DNA of 64,000 bases from Pyrrhosoma nymphula (Eukaryota; Arthropoda; Insecta; Odonata; Coenagrionidae), in the NCBI GenBank assembly GCA_963573305.1, contig OY754330.1, positions 22,044,596 to 22,108,595 on the forward strand, written 5' to 3'. Made by a program: the position numbers and the translations under genes. Positions 22,537 to 33,523 of the stretch are shown here, piece after piece. Under the pieces are notes generated by a model. It searched no databases. It was given only the letters and a program-made list of their open reading frames with translations, and had not been told where the DNA came from. Positions within the stretch are counted from its first letter, which is position 1. Each line of letters begins with the position of its first letter.

Positions 22537-25229
22537 CTATAGTTTGAGACAATGCTCAGGCCTCTTATATTTGTCCCAAGTGCTATCCTTGGAAATGGAC
22601 AAGTCACTTATTATGGTTTCATGATTGTTTTGTAGGTTGTCGAAGTAATTTCTGACCTGCTCTCGTATTATTTTTGCTAGTTCTTGGATTCCAGCTTTCC
22701 TATATAGTGCGTCATTCTGGTTTTCATCTTGCCACCATCTGGTATTAAGTATTGATCTTAGGCATTTACGTTCGGCTATGAACAGTTTTTCGCGATTGGT
22801 TTTGCTAGTTAGCCCAATCCACGAAGGGAGCGCGTATGTTAGTTTAGGCCTGATGTAGGTCGTGTATATATATGTTTTAATGTCGTGGGGTGTCGAAAAG
22901 TTAGTTAAAATAGGTGCTAAGCCAGCCTTTGCACCAAGGGCCTTTGTTGTTATGTTTTTTATATGGTCATGAAAGTTAAGTTTTTCGTCCAGTGTCACCC
23001 CAAGGTACGTGGCGTTGTCAGAATACTTTATCTCCTTTTGCATGATGCGGAGGGTTGGGCATTGTGGTTTGCTTGTGAAAGGTCTATAAAAAATAACCGC
23101 CTGCGTTTTTTGGGCATTCACGGCGATCCTCCATTTATTGTACCATGCGTGTACTTTTTTCAGCGTATCCTGGGCTCTTTCAGTGGCTATCTTTCCATTC
23201 ATACTTCTTGAGAGTATAGCCGCATCGTCGGCATATAGAGCAATCTTCGTGTGCCAGTCCTCCGTATCTTTCGGGAAGTCGGAAGTGAAAATATTAAAGA
23301 GTAGAGGCCCGTATATAGATCCTTGGGGGACCCCTGCAGACATGGCTTTAGTGTCACTCCTTTCGTGTCGCCATTTTACGTTAAAATGTCTGTCTCTCAA
23401 ATAGGAGTGTGTCCATTTTAGAATCCACCCCGGCATTTTTGCTTGTTCCATTTTGTGTAAAAGGCCGTCGTGCCAGACTTTATCAAATGCCTTTGATATG
23501 TCCAGGAAAATACCTATTGTCATTTGTTTTCTATTAAAACCATCTGTAATGTATTCCGTCACCCTATGTATTTGTTGTGTTGTCGAGTGACTCTCTCTAA
23601 AGCCGAATTGTTCAGGCGGTAATAATTTATTCATTTCCACATACTCCTTCACATGCGGAACAATTAGTCTTTCCAACAGCTTCCCGAGGTTTGAAAGTAA
23701 TGATAGTGGCCTCATCTCTTCAGGAAGCAGCGTCTTCTTCTGCTTCTTTGGAATGCATTTAACCAGTGACGTTTTCCATGTACTTGGAAAGTGTCCGGTC
23801 CTTATAGATGCATTTGCTATTTTTGCTATGTATTCTCCTGCTTCTAAGGGGATTTTTTTGAGCACCTCGTTAGGAATGTTGTCCTCCCCAGTTGCTTTCC
23901 TATTCTGTAGAATTTTAATTGTTTGTCGTACGTCGTCAATAGTTATTACGGGGACGGTCCCTAGGTCAATTTCCCAATTTTTGGGGTGTATGTGAATGTC
24001 TGGTGTGGACAGAGCTGGTTTATTGAGAGAGAAAGTTTTTTGGAGGGTGTTGGCCATAACCTCTGCCTTCTCCTTGGGGTTATAAATTTCCCTGCCGTCA
24101 ATTTTTACAGTTATATCGCTCTGCGGAGTTCGTCTCAAGGATTTGACTATCTTCCATATGGATCCGTCAATTTTATTAAGTGAGAGAAGTTGGCTCTCCC
24201 ATCTCTCTCTTTGATGTCTCTTCACTGCCTGTCTTATTTCCTTGTTCATCATTTTTAATTTATTTTTCAAAAATAATGTACCCATTTCTTTATATGTTTT
24301 CCGTATACTATTCCTTTCTTTGATGAGGATTTTTGTGTTATAGTCGAGTTTATCTCGTCCGCCGTCTTTTTCCTCTTTTTTGGTATGGCAGTATTCATAG
24401 CGTCATTGATCGCCTTGGTTAGAATTTCTGCCATCTTATCGAGGTCCGTCTCGCTTTCGTACTTTTTAATACCATGCGCCACCGTCTTACGGAATAGCTC
24501 CCAGTCTGCTAGTCCGTAACATAATCTTTGCGGTAAGTCTGGCAGTTTAATGGGTCTTTCCCCTACTTGTATTAAGACGGGGTAGTGATCGCTGGTCAGT
24601 GCGTTCATCGTGATGGCCTTTACTGGACGCCTGAGGCCCCTTGACACTACGAGGTCAATAATGCTATTCCCGTGCACTCTCGTCGGTTCGTTAGGAGCGG
24701 TAATTCGTAGGCGATTTACCCGTGTCCATTCATAAAATCGTTTACCATTACGGTTGTCCTTTGGGCAGTGTCACAGCGTATTTTTACAGTTAAAATCTCC
24801 TCCACAGATAACTGGTATGTCGTCACGAATTAAAAAATCGAAGTCCTCAACTTCGAAATTTTTATTCGGCGGCAAATAGCACGAGTAGATTGCTATTTCG
24901 CCTATGTCAGTTTTTATTTTAGCGCCGATCACTTCGAGGCTTGTCATGTCACATTTATCTAATTCCTCGTAAATGAGTTCGTCCTTGATTAAAATGGCCA
25001 CTCCACCGGCACTTTGTCTTTGGCCCCTTCTTATCCGATCTTGTCTCAGTACGTGATATCCGCTCACTTCCCACACTTTCTCGGGTTGTAGGTGTGTTTC
25101 AGATACGAGACAGACGTGAGTGTTGTGTTTGGTAAGGAATTGCAGTAATTCCTGCGTCTTATTTATTACGTCCCCACTTATATTATGGAGGACAATGCCC
25201 AGTGATTTGCTTTTATTTTTATTAATCAT
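22537..25229 (-). pseudogene. Jockey ORF2: endonuclease and reverse transcriptase, two lesions
   Basis: The start MINKNKSKSLGIVLHNISGD leads into an APE-type endonuclease (VCLVSETHLQ, GGDFNCKN, ALTSDHYPVLIQV). One TGA near 24770 interrupts it, probably a former TGG, and the frame continues unchanged to 24267. A frameshift around 24270-24285 then leads to the RT: KATGEDNIPNEVLKK, FGFRESHSTTQQIHRV, FLDISKAFDKVWHDGLL, SAGVPQGSIYGPLLF and the catalytic ALYADDAAIL, ending KRPEHCLKL. These domains let a LINE nick DNA and copy its RNA at the nick. Total is about 895 codons, usual for jockey ORF2. The downstream RT frame is open for 582 codons. Confidence 0.9.
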
Positions 25230-26933
25230 AATTGGTTTTTCTGGTCAGCATGTCCGTGATCTTGATGAGCATTTCTTGGAACATTTGCATTTGCTGCTGC
25301 ATCATTGCTCCAAACGTCCTAAGTGTTTCTAAAATGCTTTTCAATTCATTATTGTCGTCTGTTTGTCTCGTATTGTTCGGGCATGTATCCTCCTTTGTCC
25401 TTGGCCTATGTGTAGCCAAGCCGTCTTGTGTAGCCACCCCCATCGTTGGCTTCAATGCGCTGTTGTATTCGTTATGCGCTGGCCTTGGATTTCCTTTGGC
25501 AGTCGCCTGTGTTGTTACGTCTTTACTGTTCTCGCTTTCTGACCTCGTCCGTTTGTTTTCGTCAGCCTTTGCCTGCGTCGAGTGATTTTCTATACTCTCG
25601 CAGTCTTCGGCCGTATTATGTTCGGTGTTATTGCGCTTTAATGATTTTTTTGCCCTATCCTCCCAGATATTATTCGCCGGGGGCGCAGCTGGCACGAATT
25701 TCTTTTGAGCCTCTTTTTTCTGGGATAGCCCCTCTCTCCGTTGTTGTTTCTTTTCTTTAATTCCATTGATCCGCTCCATTTCTTTTTGAAAAATTACGCA
25801 GTCTTTTGACCGGGCTTCATGTGGTTCCCCGCAGTTGCAGCATTTTTTGACATCTTTCTTCGAGCAGTTTCTGCCCTCATGGGGTCCTGCGCAAATATAA
25901 CATATTTCCGCTCGGGTGCAGAATCTCGATCCATGTCCAAAATCGTTGCAACGATAACAGCGTTGCGGAGTCTTGTATTCATATGGTGAGATACTTACAG
26001 GGTGACAGCACACAATTCTTATCTTTTCAATGTCTTTAGCCTGGAATTTTTCTCCTCTTTTTACAGTGATTACGTAAATGTCATCAACTTTAGGTGACAT
26101 TGTTCTGACCGATACGCATGGAATACTTCGGTCGTTCAAGTCGTCCATAATGTAGTCGAGGTCGATTCCTCGATCTAGCCCATGAATTACATAACGGACG
26201 ACTCCCTCCCCCTTTGGTGCCCAAGTGTGGTATTGAGCCTTTTCTCTAATTAAGAAGTTTTTGAACTTCTCGTAGTCGTCAGCATTTCTCATTTGGATTC
26301 TGGATCCTTTTTCCCCTTTTCTGATTAAGAAGGTCTTGTCAGTTGCCATGTCCTTAATTTTCTTGATGAAGCTCGTCATATCTTTAATTTTGTCGACGAC
26401 AATTGCCGGTGGCAATTTTTTTTTTTTTTCAATTTTTGGACGTCAAGTGGTCCTTCGTCGTGATTTACTCCCAGTAGTGGCTCATATCTGTTCGTCAGTA
26501 CTATATCTGAGGACGAGCCTTGTCCATTAATGGAATTTCTCTTCCTTTTCTTTCGGTTGGTTTCTTCTACTTTCTCAAATAGGGCAGACTCATCCGCCCC
26601 ATCGTCTCCGTTGGCACCTTCACCTAACTCCATTTGTGATTGTGAGTCAACTGGAGCAGTGTCATTTTCCACATTTGCTTCGTCTGTCGTTAAAGTTGAT
26701 TTTTTACGCACTCTATTAGTTTGTTTCGTTTCTCTTTGAAACAAAACACCCGCGATCGCGGGAGGTAACGGGATTCTATTTTCAGAAAGCATTTCGTTTT
26801 GTCTTTCTTGCTCTGCCCTTCGCTGAATTCTCGGGTCCCTGGGGGGCGGTATTTGTTGTCCGTTGCCATCGTTTTCCATTCGTCCTTTCAATTCAGGATT
26901 TAAAGGCCTTTGTTTTACCGGTGAGTGGATCAT
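25222..26933 (-). pseudogene. Jockey ORF1 (gag-like), shifted at an A14 run
   Basis: The N-terminal frame (26933-26376) is acidic and basic low-complexity (NRKKRKRNS, NRYEPLLGVN). The C-terminal frame (26415-25222) holds the RNA-binding part: an RRM-like segment (VVRYVIHGLDRGIDLDYIMD) and three CCHC-type zinc knuckles, CYRCNDFGHGSRFC, CYICAGPHEGRNC and CCNCGEPHEARSKDC. The two frames meet at a run of 14 A (minus strand, 26429-26416) and differ by a -1 shift. ORF1 overlaps the ORF2 start by 8 bp. A mutation is the simplest reading; slippage on the A run is possible. Confidence 0.85.
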
Positions 26934-27455
26934 CTCTCGGCAAGAGACCGTGTCCTATCAGAGTGTAAAGTATGCGTGTCAAAGTTCTCAAATGAGAGGC
27001 ACCTGGTGATCCCGCCGATCCCCAGCCGCGAACGGATGGGGGCACAGTAGGTCTTCACCCACCTCTCCCTATCCTACCCTCTGATCCCTACCAAGGGGAC
27101 CCGCCCGGGTCTCCTGGGAGTGCAAGGAGGTTCACCCGAGTAGATCTGCTCTACTAGGGGCCCTCTTCCCAGGATAGCCGGTGGGAAACGACCGTAATGT
27201 ACTGACGTGACAGACGACCACCCGTGATTGAGAAGGAGGGGCTTAGTTAGCCTCCCACCACGAGTCCCCCTGCCACGCGTGTCGTGTGTTCGGTCCCTTG
27301 CCTTATATGTCGTCCTAAAAGGATGATCCTCAAATAATTTCCCCGAAGGGACAAAAGGTTTGCCAGTTCGATGACTGGTAAGTGCCTCAGTAAAATTGGG
27401 CGTATCCGTGATGGAAACAGAAAGCACGAGCGCGACCGCCAGACCCAAAGTGAAG

Positions 27456-27467
27456 TGAGTGCTGGGT
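27456..27467 (+). repeat. 12-bp target-site duplication, right copy
   Basis: TGAGTGCTGGGT, the partner of 22404-22415. Confidence 0.8.
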
Positions 27468-27505
27468 CAAAATTTGTCCGGGTTTATATATCTTCCGGCC
27501 GTGCG

Positions 27506-27755
27506 TCAGGTCGTTTCTGATTGGCCGTTGTCGTTTCTGTGGATGTTGTTTTTTCGCGCCGTCTTAATTATCTTTAAAACTGGTTTCCATGCATGGCTGA
27601 TCGCGTATCCCGTATCGCGGTTGAAGTTTTTATCCGCCAACCTTATCTCAATAGCTTCCTTTGTCAACCGGTCCCAGTATCCGTTTGATCTGCAAAGAAG
27701 TTTTGCGTCGTCGAATACGATTCTATGGTCCCGGTTGATACTATGTTATGATACT
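27506..27755 (-). mobile_element. Penelope-like element C-terminus (GIY-YIG domain fragment)
   Basis: The minus-strand frame ends at 27506 (TGA) and reads DHRIVFDDAKLLCRSNGYWD, RLTKEAIEIRLADKNFNRDT, GYAISHAWKPVLKI. The R..KEAIEIR and NFNRD.GY pattern matches the C-terminal GIY-YIG endonuclease region of Penelope-like proteins. The rest of the RT is absent. An ATATATAAA box lies about 20 bp past the stop. Confidence 0.7.
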
Positions 27756-28180
27756 ATGTTCATCAAGGTTCCTCTATTTTATAAAAACATAATCCCATAT
27801 TCATATCAGTACATTTTTAATTTTGCAACAGCATCACAGTGGGTGAATATTTTAATTTATTAATGAAATTAAAAATAAGTGTTATTTATATTTATATCAT
27901 CTCTTTATATTCTATGTTCCTTTTCTACATGTCATGATTCATTTAAAATATTCATATCTACAGAGAGAGTAGTACATTTAAGTCAAGGCCACTTCATTCA
28001 CATTCATATACCCTCTTTACAGTCTATGTTATTTATCTACAAGTCATAGTTCATTTAAGAAAGATACATCTCTACAGAGAGAGTAATACATTTAATTCAA
28101 GGTAACTTGATAGGGCCTGTCAACTTTAAAAACGTATATGTTTTACAATAAGTTAATAAGTCCCAAAAAGAATTCTAATC
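27756..28180 (+). repeat. AT-rich stretch with a 114-bp tandem duplication
   Basis: TCTACAGAGAGAGTARTACATTTAA occurs at 27957 and again at 28071, and the surrounding 114 bp are duplicated (for example TCTATGTT, ACAWGTCATRRTTCATTTAA). No gene is seen. Confidence 0.7.
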
Positions 28181-28189
28181 AGGAACTAA

Positions 28190-28367
28190 AAGGTATTCCG
28201 ATAGGCGTGGAACTACGCGCATTATGTCGAAGGTCATCTCGCTACTCTCCCTCAAGTGACGAAAATGTTTGCATACACGTCCCATCAACTCGGCGTCAGA
28301 TTGAATATATGACAACCACGCCTTACTGACGAGCGCACTGGACAGCAATGAAGCAGGATCCAACATC
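28190..28367 (-). pseudogene. F-box exon 2 fragment, decayed
   Basis: After a TAG acceptor the minus strand reads MLDPASLLSSALVSKAWLSY and IQSDAELMGRVCKHFRHLR, clearly exon 2 of the F-box family (MLDPATLMSCALVNKTWLSY in the live genes). Similarity fades after the MTFDI segment (MPLNI in the genes), the basic RGGQNGRPF region is lost, and no exon 1, 3 or 4 is found nearby. It is the most diverged member. Confidence 0.8.
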
Positions 28368-28379
28368 CTAGAAAACAGA

Positions 28380-29046
28380 TATCCATGGTAATTTTGTTTC
28401 TCGAGTCCATCCGCAAAAAAAACAGCTAAGGCTATATTATCTCAAATAACAGCATTGAAAACATTCGTTATAAATACATGGACCAGTTACTAGAGTCATA
28501 AAACAAACATGCATAATAATTTCCAACCAAAACAAAATATAATGGCCAGATGAAAACTAAAAGTCCTTGATAGACAGTATTAAGAAAGTATTGCTTCAGA
28601 GTTATAAGTGATTTGTATGAAAGATATAAAAACGACAAATTTTAGCCAAGAGGACAAAGATGTTCTGTTAAAGTAAAGAAAATAGAGAATTAAAAAATAA
28701 AGTGAAGTTGGGAATGGTAACACCTAGCGCATAATAATTTACTATGCATTTTTATAATCTTAGAAAAAAGTATCATCAATATAAACTTCAAGTTGTGTGG
28801 TAAGTTTTTCAATAAGCAACACGACAAGTTGAGAAGGAATAAGAGTAATTTTTGCCAAGGTTTACTCATGGCTACTTCTGTTATAAATGGTAGTGAACAC
28901 AAAGCTCAGGTGTGAGTTATTCCTTCAGAATTTGATGTATTATTTTTTTTAACTAAATGTAGGCAACTAAAAATACATAAACAGATGATCAATTCCCGAT
29001 AATTTAGGATGAAGGACTTCCGTGTTCCGCTGATTTGGTCCACAGA
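28380..29046. other. Unassigned AT-rich sequence
   Basis: No coding, RNA or repeat signature recognised between the F-box fragment and the LINE to the right. Confidence 0.4.
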
Positions 29047-29970
29047 TCTTCATCTACATCTACGAAGTACCGTGCAAGCCACCACTAGTGTGTGTGGCAC
29101 GGGGTCATTCCACACCAGGCATGCAGCACTCGTCCCAGCACAAAGCCAGAACCTCGCACGCTCCTCCTGCCGCTAGGAGCAGGCCAAAAAGCAGTCAGGA
29201 GAACATTGCGCAGTCCAACCGGAAACTGAGAGAGTGATACGTAAATGAACATGCAGAACAATGCTTTAGACACATCTAGTGGTTAATATTACTGATACTG
29301 TTAATTTATGAGTCCTACGAGATGCTACTTCATGCTGAGAACAAAATAAAATAATGCCGGACAAATCGACCGGTGTAAAGTGTCAGTAATGATGTTGTAT
29401 TATTATGCAAAAGTGAAATTTCTCCTCTACCTATTGAGGGTGGGAGTTTCATATGGTTGATTTATCACTACTATTATGATCCCTTATTTTACGTAGGAAA
29501 AATGACATTATAAATCTATCGGTTCTGCAATTTCCTTTATTTTATTCCTGTGATCGCTTCTACCGTAGTACGTTAGATCAAGCAGTATATGTTGAACGTC
29601 CGGCAAAAAACTCTGCTCCGAACTTGCGCAAATATTTAACTTGTATATCTCCCTTCGATCAGTTAGAGATTCCAACCCTAATTTCTTCAACAATTCGGCA
29701 ACACTGATAAGTTTACTGTAACAACTTTTCAAAAATCTTGCTGCTATCCGCTGTATTCGATCTATTTCAGAGATTATTCCTACTTCGTAAGGGTCCCATA
29801 TGCTAGCGGTAAACTCCAAGTGAGGTCTCACGAGTGAAAAATAACATCGCTCTTTAACCTTCTCGTCACATTTTCCTAATACTCTTTTGATAAATCCCAA
29901 TTTGCGACTAGCCTGTCCGCAGATTTACCGGACGTGTTTCACCCAATACAGGTCCTGAGTAACGGTCAGG
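29047..29970 (-). mobile_element. CR1-group LINE, family B: RT C-terminus plus 3' UTR
   Basis: The frame 29900-29508 encodes MGFIKRVLGKCDEKVKERCY, SLVRPHLEFTASIWDPYEVG and RIQRIAARFLKSCYSK, with a late deletion. The 3' UTR (29507-29047) starts ATGAAACTCCCACCCTCAAT and ends in a fully paired CCGTGCCAC..GTGGCTTGCACGG hairpin and GTAGATGTAGATGAAG. Confidence 0.85.
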
Positions 29971-29974
29971 TGCG

Positions 29975-30730
29975 GTGGAGATGGTTCATGTACATAGCAA
30001 AGTACTGCTTAGTCTAGTCCTAGATCATCCAAAGTCTTCCTTCCACTAACGTCTCAGTGCTGATAAAGGCTCCCCTAGATAGGCAATCTGATAGTATACG
30101 CGATCAAAATGAAATGATTACCTTAAGACTAGAAGTCTGACTAGAAATGCACCAAAGAGAAGTATACTTACTACTAGGCCTCTTAAATACATATAAACGG
30201 TTACAAATAAATATCACAATAAAAAGTAAAAATATCTCTTTACTTCAGGGAAGTGGAGCTGTAAATGCTCTCTGGAGAGAACTGCTTCAGTCAAAGATAT
30301 CATCAACGACCGTTGGGCCTGTGAAGCTTGCATGCTCCTGCCCAGAAAGTGAAAGTGCATGTATATAGTAGACCTTAGTAGTAGACCTGTTAATATAATG
30401 CCCTTCACAATCCATCTGACCGATGCATATTCATCAAACGGAGAACAAAATCAATGATATTATATCAAAATTTTGAATGATATTTTTTTTGTAAGAGGTA
30501 GAGATACTTTTACTTTTCAACTGGTTAATACTAAAACAAAAAATCCACACACATTGCGAAAGATAAAGTAAAATCAAGTATATATTTTCCACTACACATG
30601 TTTCCCATAACTTTTTTTACAAATAAAAATGATAAACGATCAAGTCTTAGTAGCAACATGTATTTTAGAAGTATGTGATGTAGAAAATTTGTAATCACAA
30701 TTTATAATTATTGCCTACGAAATTGAAATT
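29975..30730. other. Unassigned sequence
   Basis: Short unsupported open frames only, and I recognise no repeat. Confidence 0.4.
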
Positions 30731-30734
30731 TGAT

Positions 30735-31690
30735 TCTCATCTTTTTTTGTGACATTCCACAAAACATGAAATGAGACTTAAAAGAGGGTAACCATCGCAC
30801 GCCGGAAAGTAAAAACTTGTCTCCTTCCGTTGTCCCTTTTTATAGCACTCCCTGCACCTTTTTTGGAGAGTCCTTTTCCTCTTCTTCTTTTGTTCATTAC
30901 AACTAAACATGGCTGGGAAATGTTTTGATAAGCCCATGATCCTTAGAATGGGCGAAGGAGAAGGCCGCGGAATAGGTTTGTAAGAAGTGGGATGGAGCAG
31001 AAATTTTATTACGTAGAGCCGGAAGGAATAGAGAGATTCCCCGGGGTAGGATTTTAAGTAAAAAATATAACTCTTGACAAGGAGGTGGTGGAAGATATGG
31101 ATGCCCAACTTCCAAAACCATTAAAGTGTCTTCCGTTCTATTGATTAGTAAGACATCATTTGATCCAAATGATCTATGCCAACCATTGACTTGATGTATT
31201 CAGAAACAGCCTTCAGTTTGGAAGCCACCTCCTAGCCGGAGAAGGACATCGATTATTTGACTTCCGTAGTGGGAGCTGATCATCAGCACATCCCTTCTGC
31301 CTTACCACACAAGAACACAAACGTCATCAGAAGTGAAGGAATCCACAACTTCACCACTTTTTAGTTTTGCAGATAGGACGGAAGAGGATTTCCCTTTCGG
31401 TTAGACTGGAGAGTGCCGGTACAATGGGTCCTCCATTCCTAAAGGTAGATGAAGGCTTGATGCCAGATGTACATTGTTGTAGTAATTGTCCATAAGTTAT
31501 GAATATCCGGCATCAAGCCTTCATTCCATTAATTTATTTACAACAGTGTTTACATGGCCTCGGCCTCCACAATCGGCATCAGAAGACTCAGTGTAGAAGA
31601 GAAATATAAGAACCTAACCGGAAGGTTCGGTGTGCATGTAGAGTTTTGATCCGATGTTATGCTTCTTCCACTTCAAAAAAATATGGAATA
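30735..31690 (-). mobile_element. piggyBac transposase remnant, PGBD4-like
   Basis: Joining minus-strand frames gives an ordered series: VNTVVNKLME, DNYYNNVHLASSLHL, LKSGEVVDSF, VLVW.GRRDVLM, then GIHIFHHLLVKSYIFYLKSY and a Cys-rich C-terminus (RCRECYKKGQRKETSFYFPA, CFVECHKK). This is the PGBD4-type layout. Stops and shifts are frequent. It is a different family from the piggyBac elements at 19436 and 34018. A 16-bp inverted repeat (31449-31464 / 31509-31524) lies in the DNYYNN region. Confidence 0.7.
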
Positions 31691-31869
31691 ATAATATTCC
31701 CCTCCTAAGGATCATGAATTCATTGATTTAGAGTTTTTGGATTGGAGATACAAATGCGTCCATGCGTGAATGAATGAAAATCGAATTTAAAAAGTCTGAA
31801 AAATCAGAAATCGTTCAGTAATATCAGAATATACATTCCAAGTAAAGTAAAAAAAGAGGGCAGCGAACC

Positions 31870-32635
31870 AAGATGGCACATACAATGCAGAAGTGAGAAA
31901 ATCGTTAAGTCGTCAGAGAGCATGCCACGCCAAGATGAAAAAACTCCGTAGAGATTTGTCCACTGGTGATCAAAATTTAATAATTGAAAAATACAAATTG
32001 TCTAAACCCACTACAAAGGAAGCATTTTAGAATGCATTCATGGATTTTAAAAGTAAAACATTAGTAGAACAGTTACCAGACAACCACAAGGCATTTTGGT
32101 CATACGTAAGGAAGGTTCAAGGCAATAGTACAACAGTTATTCCACTACGAAACGAAAATGGCGAATTATTAACAAGCAGTTCGGACAAATCCAACTTATT
32201 AAATTCCTACTTTCAAAGTAAGTTCACCAAGTCATCACAGATAACATCCATAAGGTTAAATGATTACTTCCAGCAAAAGATGCCGCCTATCGATATTTAC
32301 ACTCAATTAATAGAAAACTTGCTAAAATCTTTAAGTCCAAATAAATCCCCAGGTCCCGAAGAAATTCCTGCCCACGTGTATAGAGAATTAGGTTGCGAAA
32401 TAGCAACCTACTTGCAGAATATACTTACTAAATCCATCAACGAACACAAAGTACCCATGGACTGGAAAATTGCAAATATCACCCCCAATATTCAAAAGCG
32501 GTGATAAGGAACAGCCATCGAACTAAAGACCGATATCTCTCACATCTATCTCTTGCAAATTCCTTGAACATATAATTGTAAGTTCAGTTATGAGAAATCT
32601 CGATATGCTAAACTTGTTAACAAAAGCGCAACACG
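31870..32635 (+). mobile_element. CR1-group LINE, linker and RT N-terminal part
   Basis: An open frame continues from about 31885 (KKLRRDLSTGDQ) through one stop into 32040-32504: LPDNHKAFWSYVRKVQGN, NLLNSYFQSKF, LSPNKSPGPEEIPAHVYREL, KVPMDWKIANITP. A frameshift follows, then FKSGDKEQPSN and ISLTSISCKFLEHIIVSSVM. The RT is cut at about 32635, so palm and catalytic residues are missing. Confidence 0.8.
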
Positions 32636-32639
32636 GAAT

Positions 32640-32826
32640 CAGAAATATCTGTAGTGTTGTAGTGCATGCTTGAGAGGCTTCGTCTAGTGACAAGCATTAG
32701 CGATTTATGAACACTAAGTCGTTGCTACACTAACTTTGGTGTACAGAGTAATGCATGTTAGTGCATACTAACCCCCTTCCACACACCCCTGTGGTGGCTT
32801 GCAGGGTATTTTGTAGATGTTGATGT
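32640..32826 (+). mobile_element. LINE 3' UTR, family A, ending 15 bp before a tRNA gene
   Basis: Matches the family-A UTR (TAGTGCATGCTTGAGAGGCTT, GACAAGCATTAGCGATTTATG, ACCCCCTTCCACACACCCCT, GTGGCTTGCAGGGT) and ends TTTTGTAGATGTTGATGT. It may be the 3' end of the element at 31870 after internal deletion, or a separate insertion. Confidence 0.75.
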
Positions 32827-32841
32827 GAACCTAGAAATGTC

Positions 32842-32913
32842 GACTCCGTGGCGCAACGGTAGCGCGTCTGACTCCAGATCAGAAGGTTGCGTGTTCAAAT
32901 CACGTCGGGGTCA
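32842..32913 (+). tRNA. tRNA-Trp (anticodon CCA), intact
   Basis: A 72-nt cloverleaf. Acceptor GACTCCG/CGGGGTC pairs fully with one T-G wobble and discriminator A. The anticodon stem TCTGA/TCAGA holds loop CTCCAGA with anticodon CCA. The T stem GCGTG/CACGT flanks TTCAAAT, and box A (TGGCGCAACGGTAG) and box B (GTTCAAATC) are present. It is the only one of the four copies without an unexplained mismatch. Confidence 0.95.
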
Positions 32914-33510
32914 GCCTCATGAGTTTCTTTTACATTTTTATGGGTTGCTTGGAGCCAGAGCTAACAGCGTAATTCCCTTCCTGTTAATTTTTTTATTGTG
33001 TGAGGACTTCGGTTGGTAAAACAATGGGTGCAGGACGATAATACTGAGTCTCCCATCTAGCGACATGTACTAAGTACTGAGACAAGCTCAAGAGAGCATC
33101 TTATTGATAATGATTTCTCATTTATAATAAAACGCAAACAATTGTGATCGTACCCTGCATGGAACAGTTGAACGTCTCAGTCATCTCGGTTAACATCGTC
33201 ATTTTGGCGATCGATGATGGCGCAATCATTAACTGGTGACGACGTTCCCCAAAATAAGGTCTACACAGCATCATAGCGGAAGATCTCATTTTAAGTTTTT
33301 TCTGACTCTTATATTTTTATTTAATGATAATTACACCCTGAAGGATATTATTTAAAGTTTAAGTCCTCTTTCTCTATGATTCATGATTAACAAATACATC
33401 AAAAAGTACTTCTTAAGCTACATTAAAATTGTGTTTAGGGGATATTTTTTCGCCAAGGTGAAAAAAAATAATTAAAACAGAGCAATTGACAAGTAAATAT
33501 GATTATACTT
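32914..33510 (+). repeat. tRNA-Trp unit flank, copy 1
   Basis: TGGGTTGCTTGGAGCCAGAG and GTGTGAGGACTTCGGTT follow the tRNA, as in the other three units. The later part (CTGAAGGATATTATTTAAAG, GAACAGTTGAACGTCT) matches 47090-47270 and 47760-48050. No protein-coding frame is shared. Confidence 0.7.
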
Positions 33511-33523
33511 TAATTAAAAACTA
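33511..33523 (+). repeat. 13-bp target-site duplication of the 5S-derived SINE, left
   Basis: TAATTAAAAACTA, repeated at 33878-33890. Confidence 0.8.

Larger units (their letters stand above)
22416..27455 (-). mobile_element. Full-length jockey-clade LINE (about 5.0 kb)
   Basis: Bounded by a 12-bp target duplication. It has a GC-rich 5' UTR of about 520 bp (27455-26934), ORF1, ORF2 and a 3' UTR ending AAATAAAAGCTGCTTGC near 22440. It carries few lesions: a homopolymer shift in ORF1, one stop in the endonuclease and one shift between endonuclease and RT. The insertion is therefore young, though not active as it stands. It sits in a Penelope-like 3' UTR. Confidence 0.9.

Noticed and set aside
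27074..27448. 124-codon open frame upstream of the jockey ORF1
   Set aside because: It falls inside the GC-rich 5' UTR bounded by the target duplication and lacks any recognisable motif.
31449..31524. 16-bp perfect inverted repeat with 44-bp loop
   Set aside because: It lies within decayed piggyBac transposase coding sequence on both sides, so it is probably coincidental or a small local rearrangement, not a regulatory hairpin.
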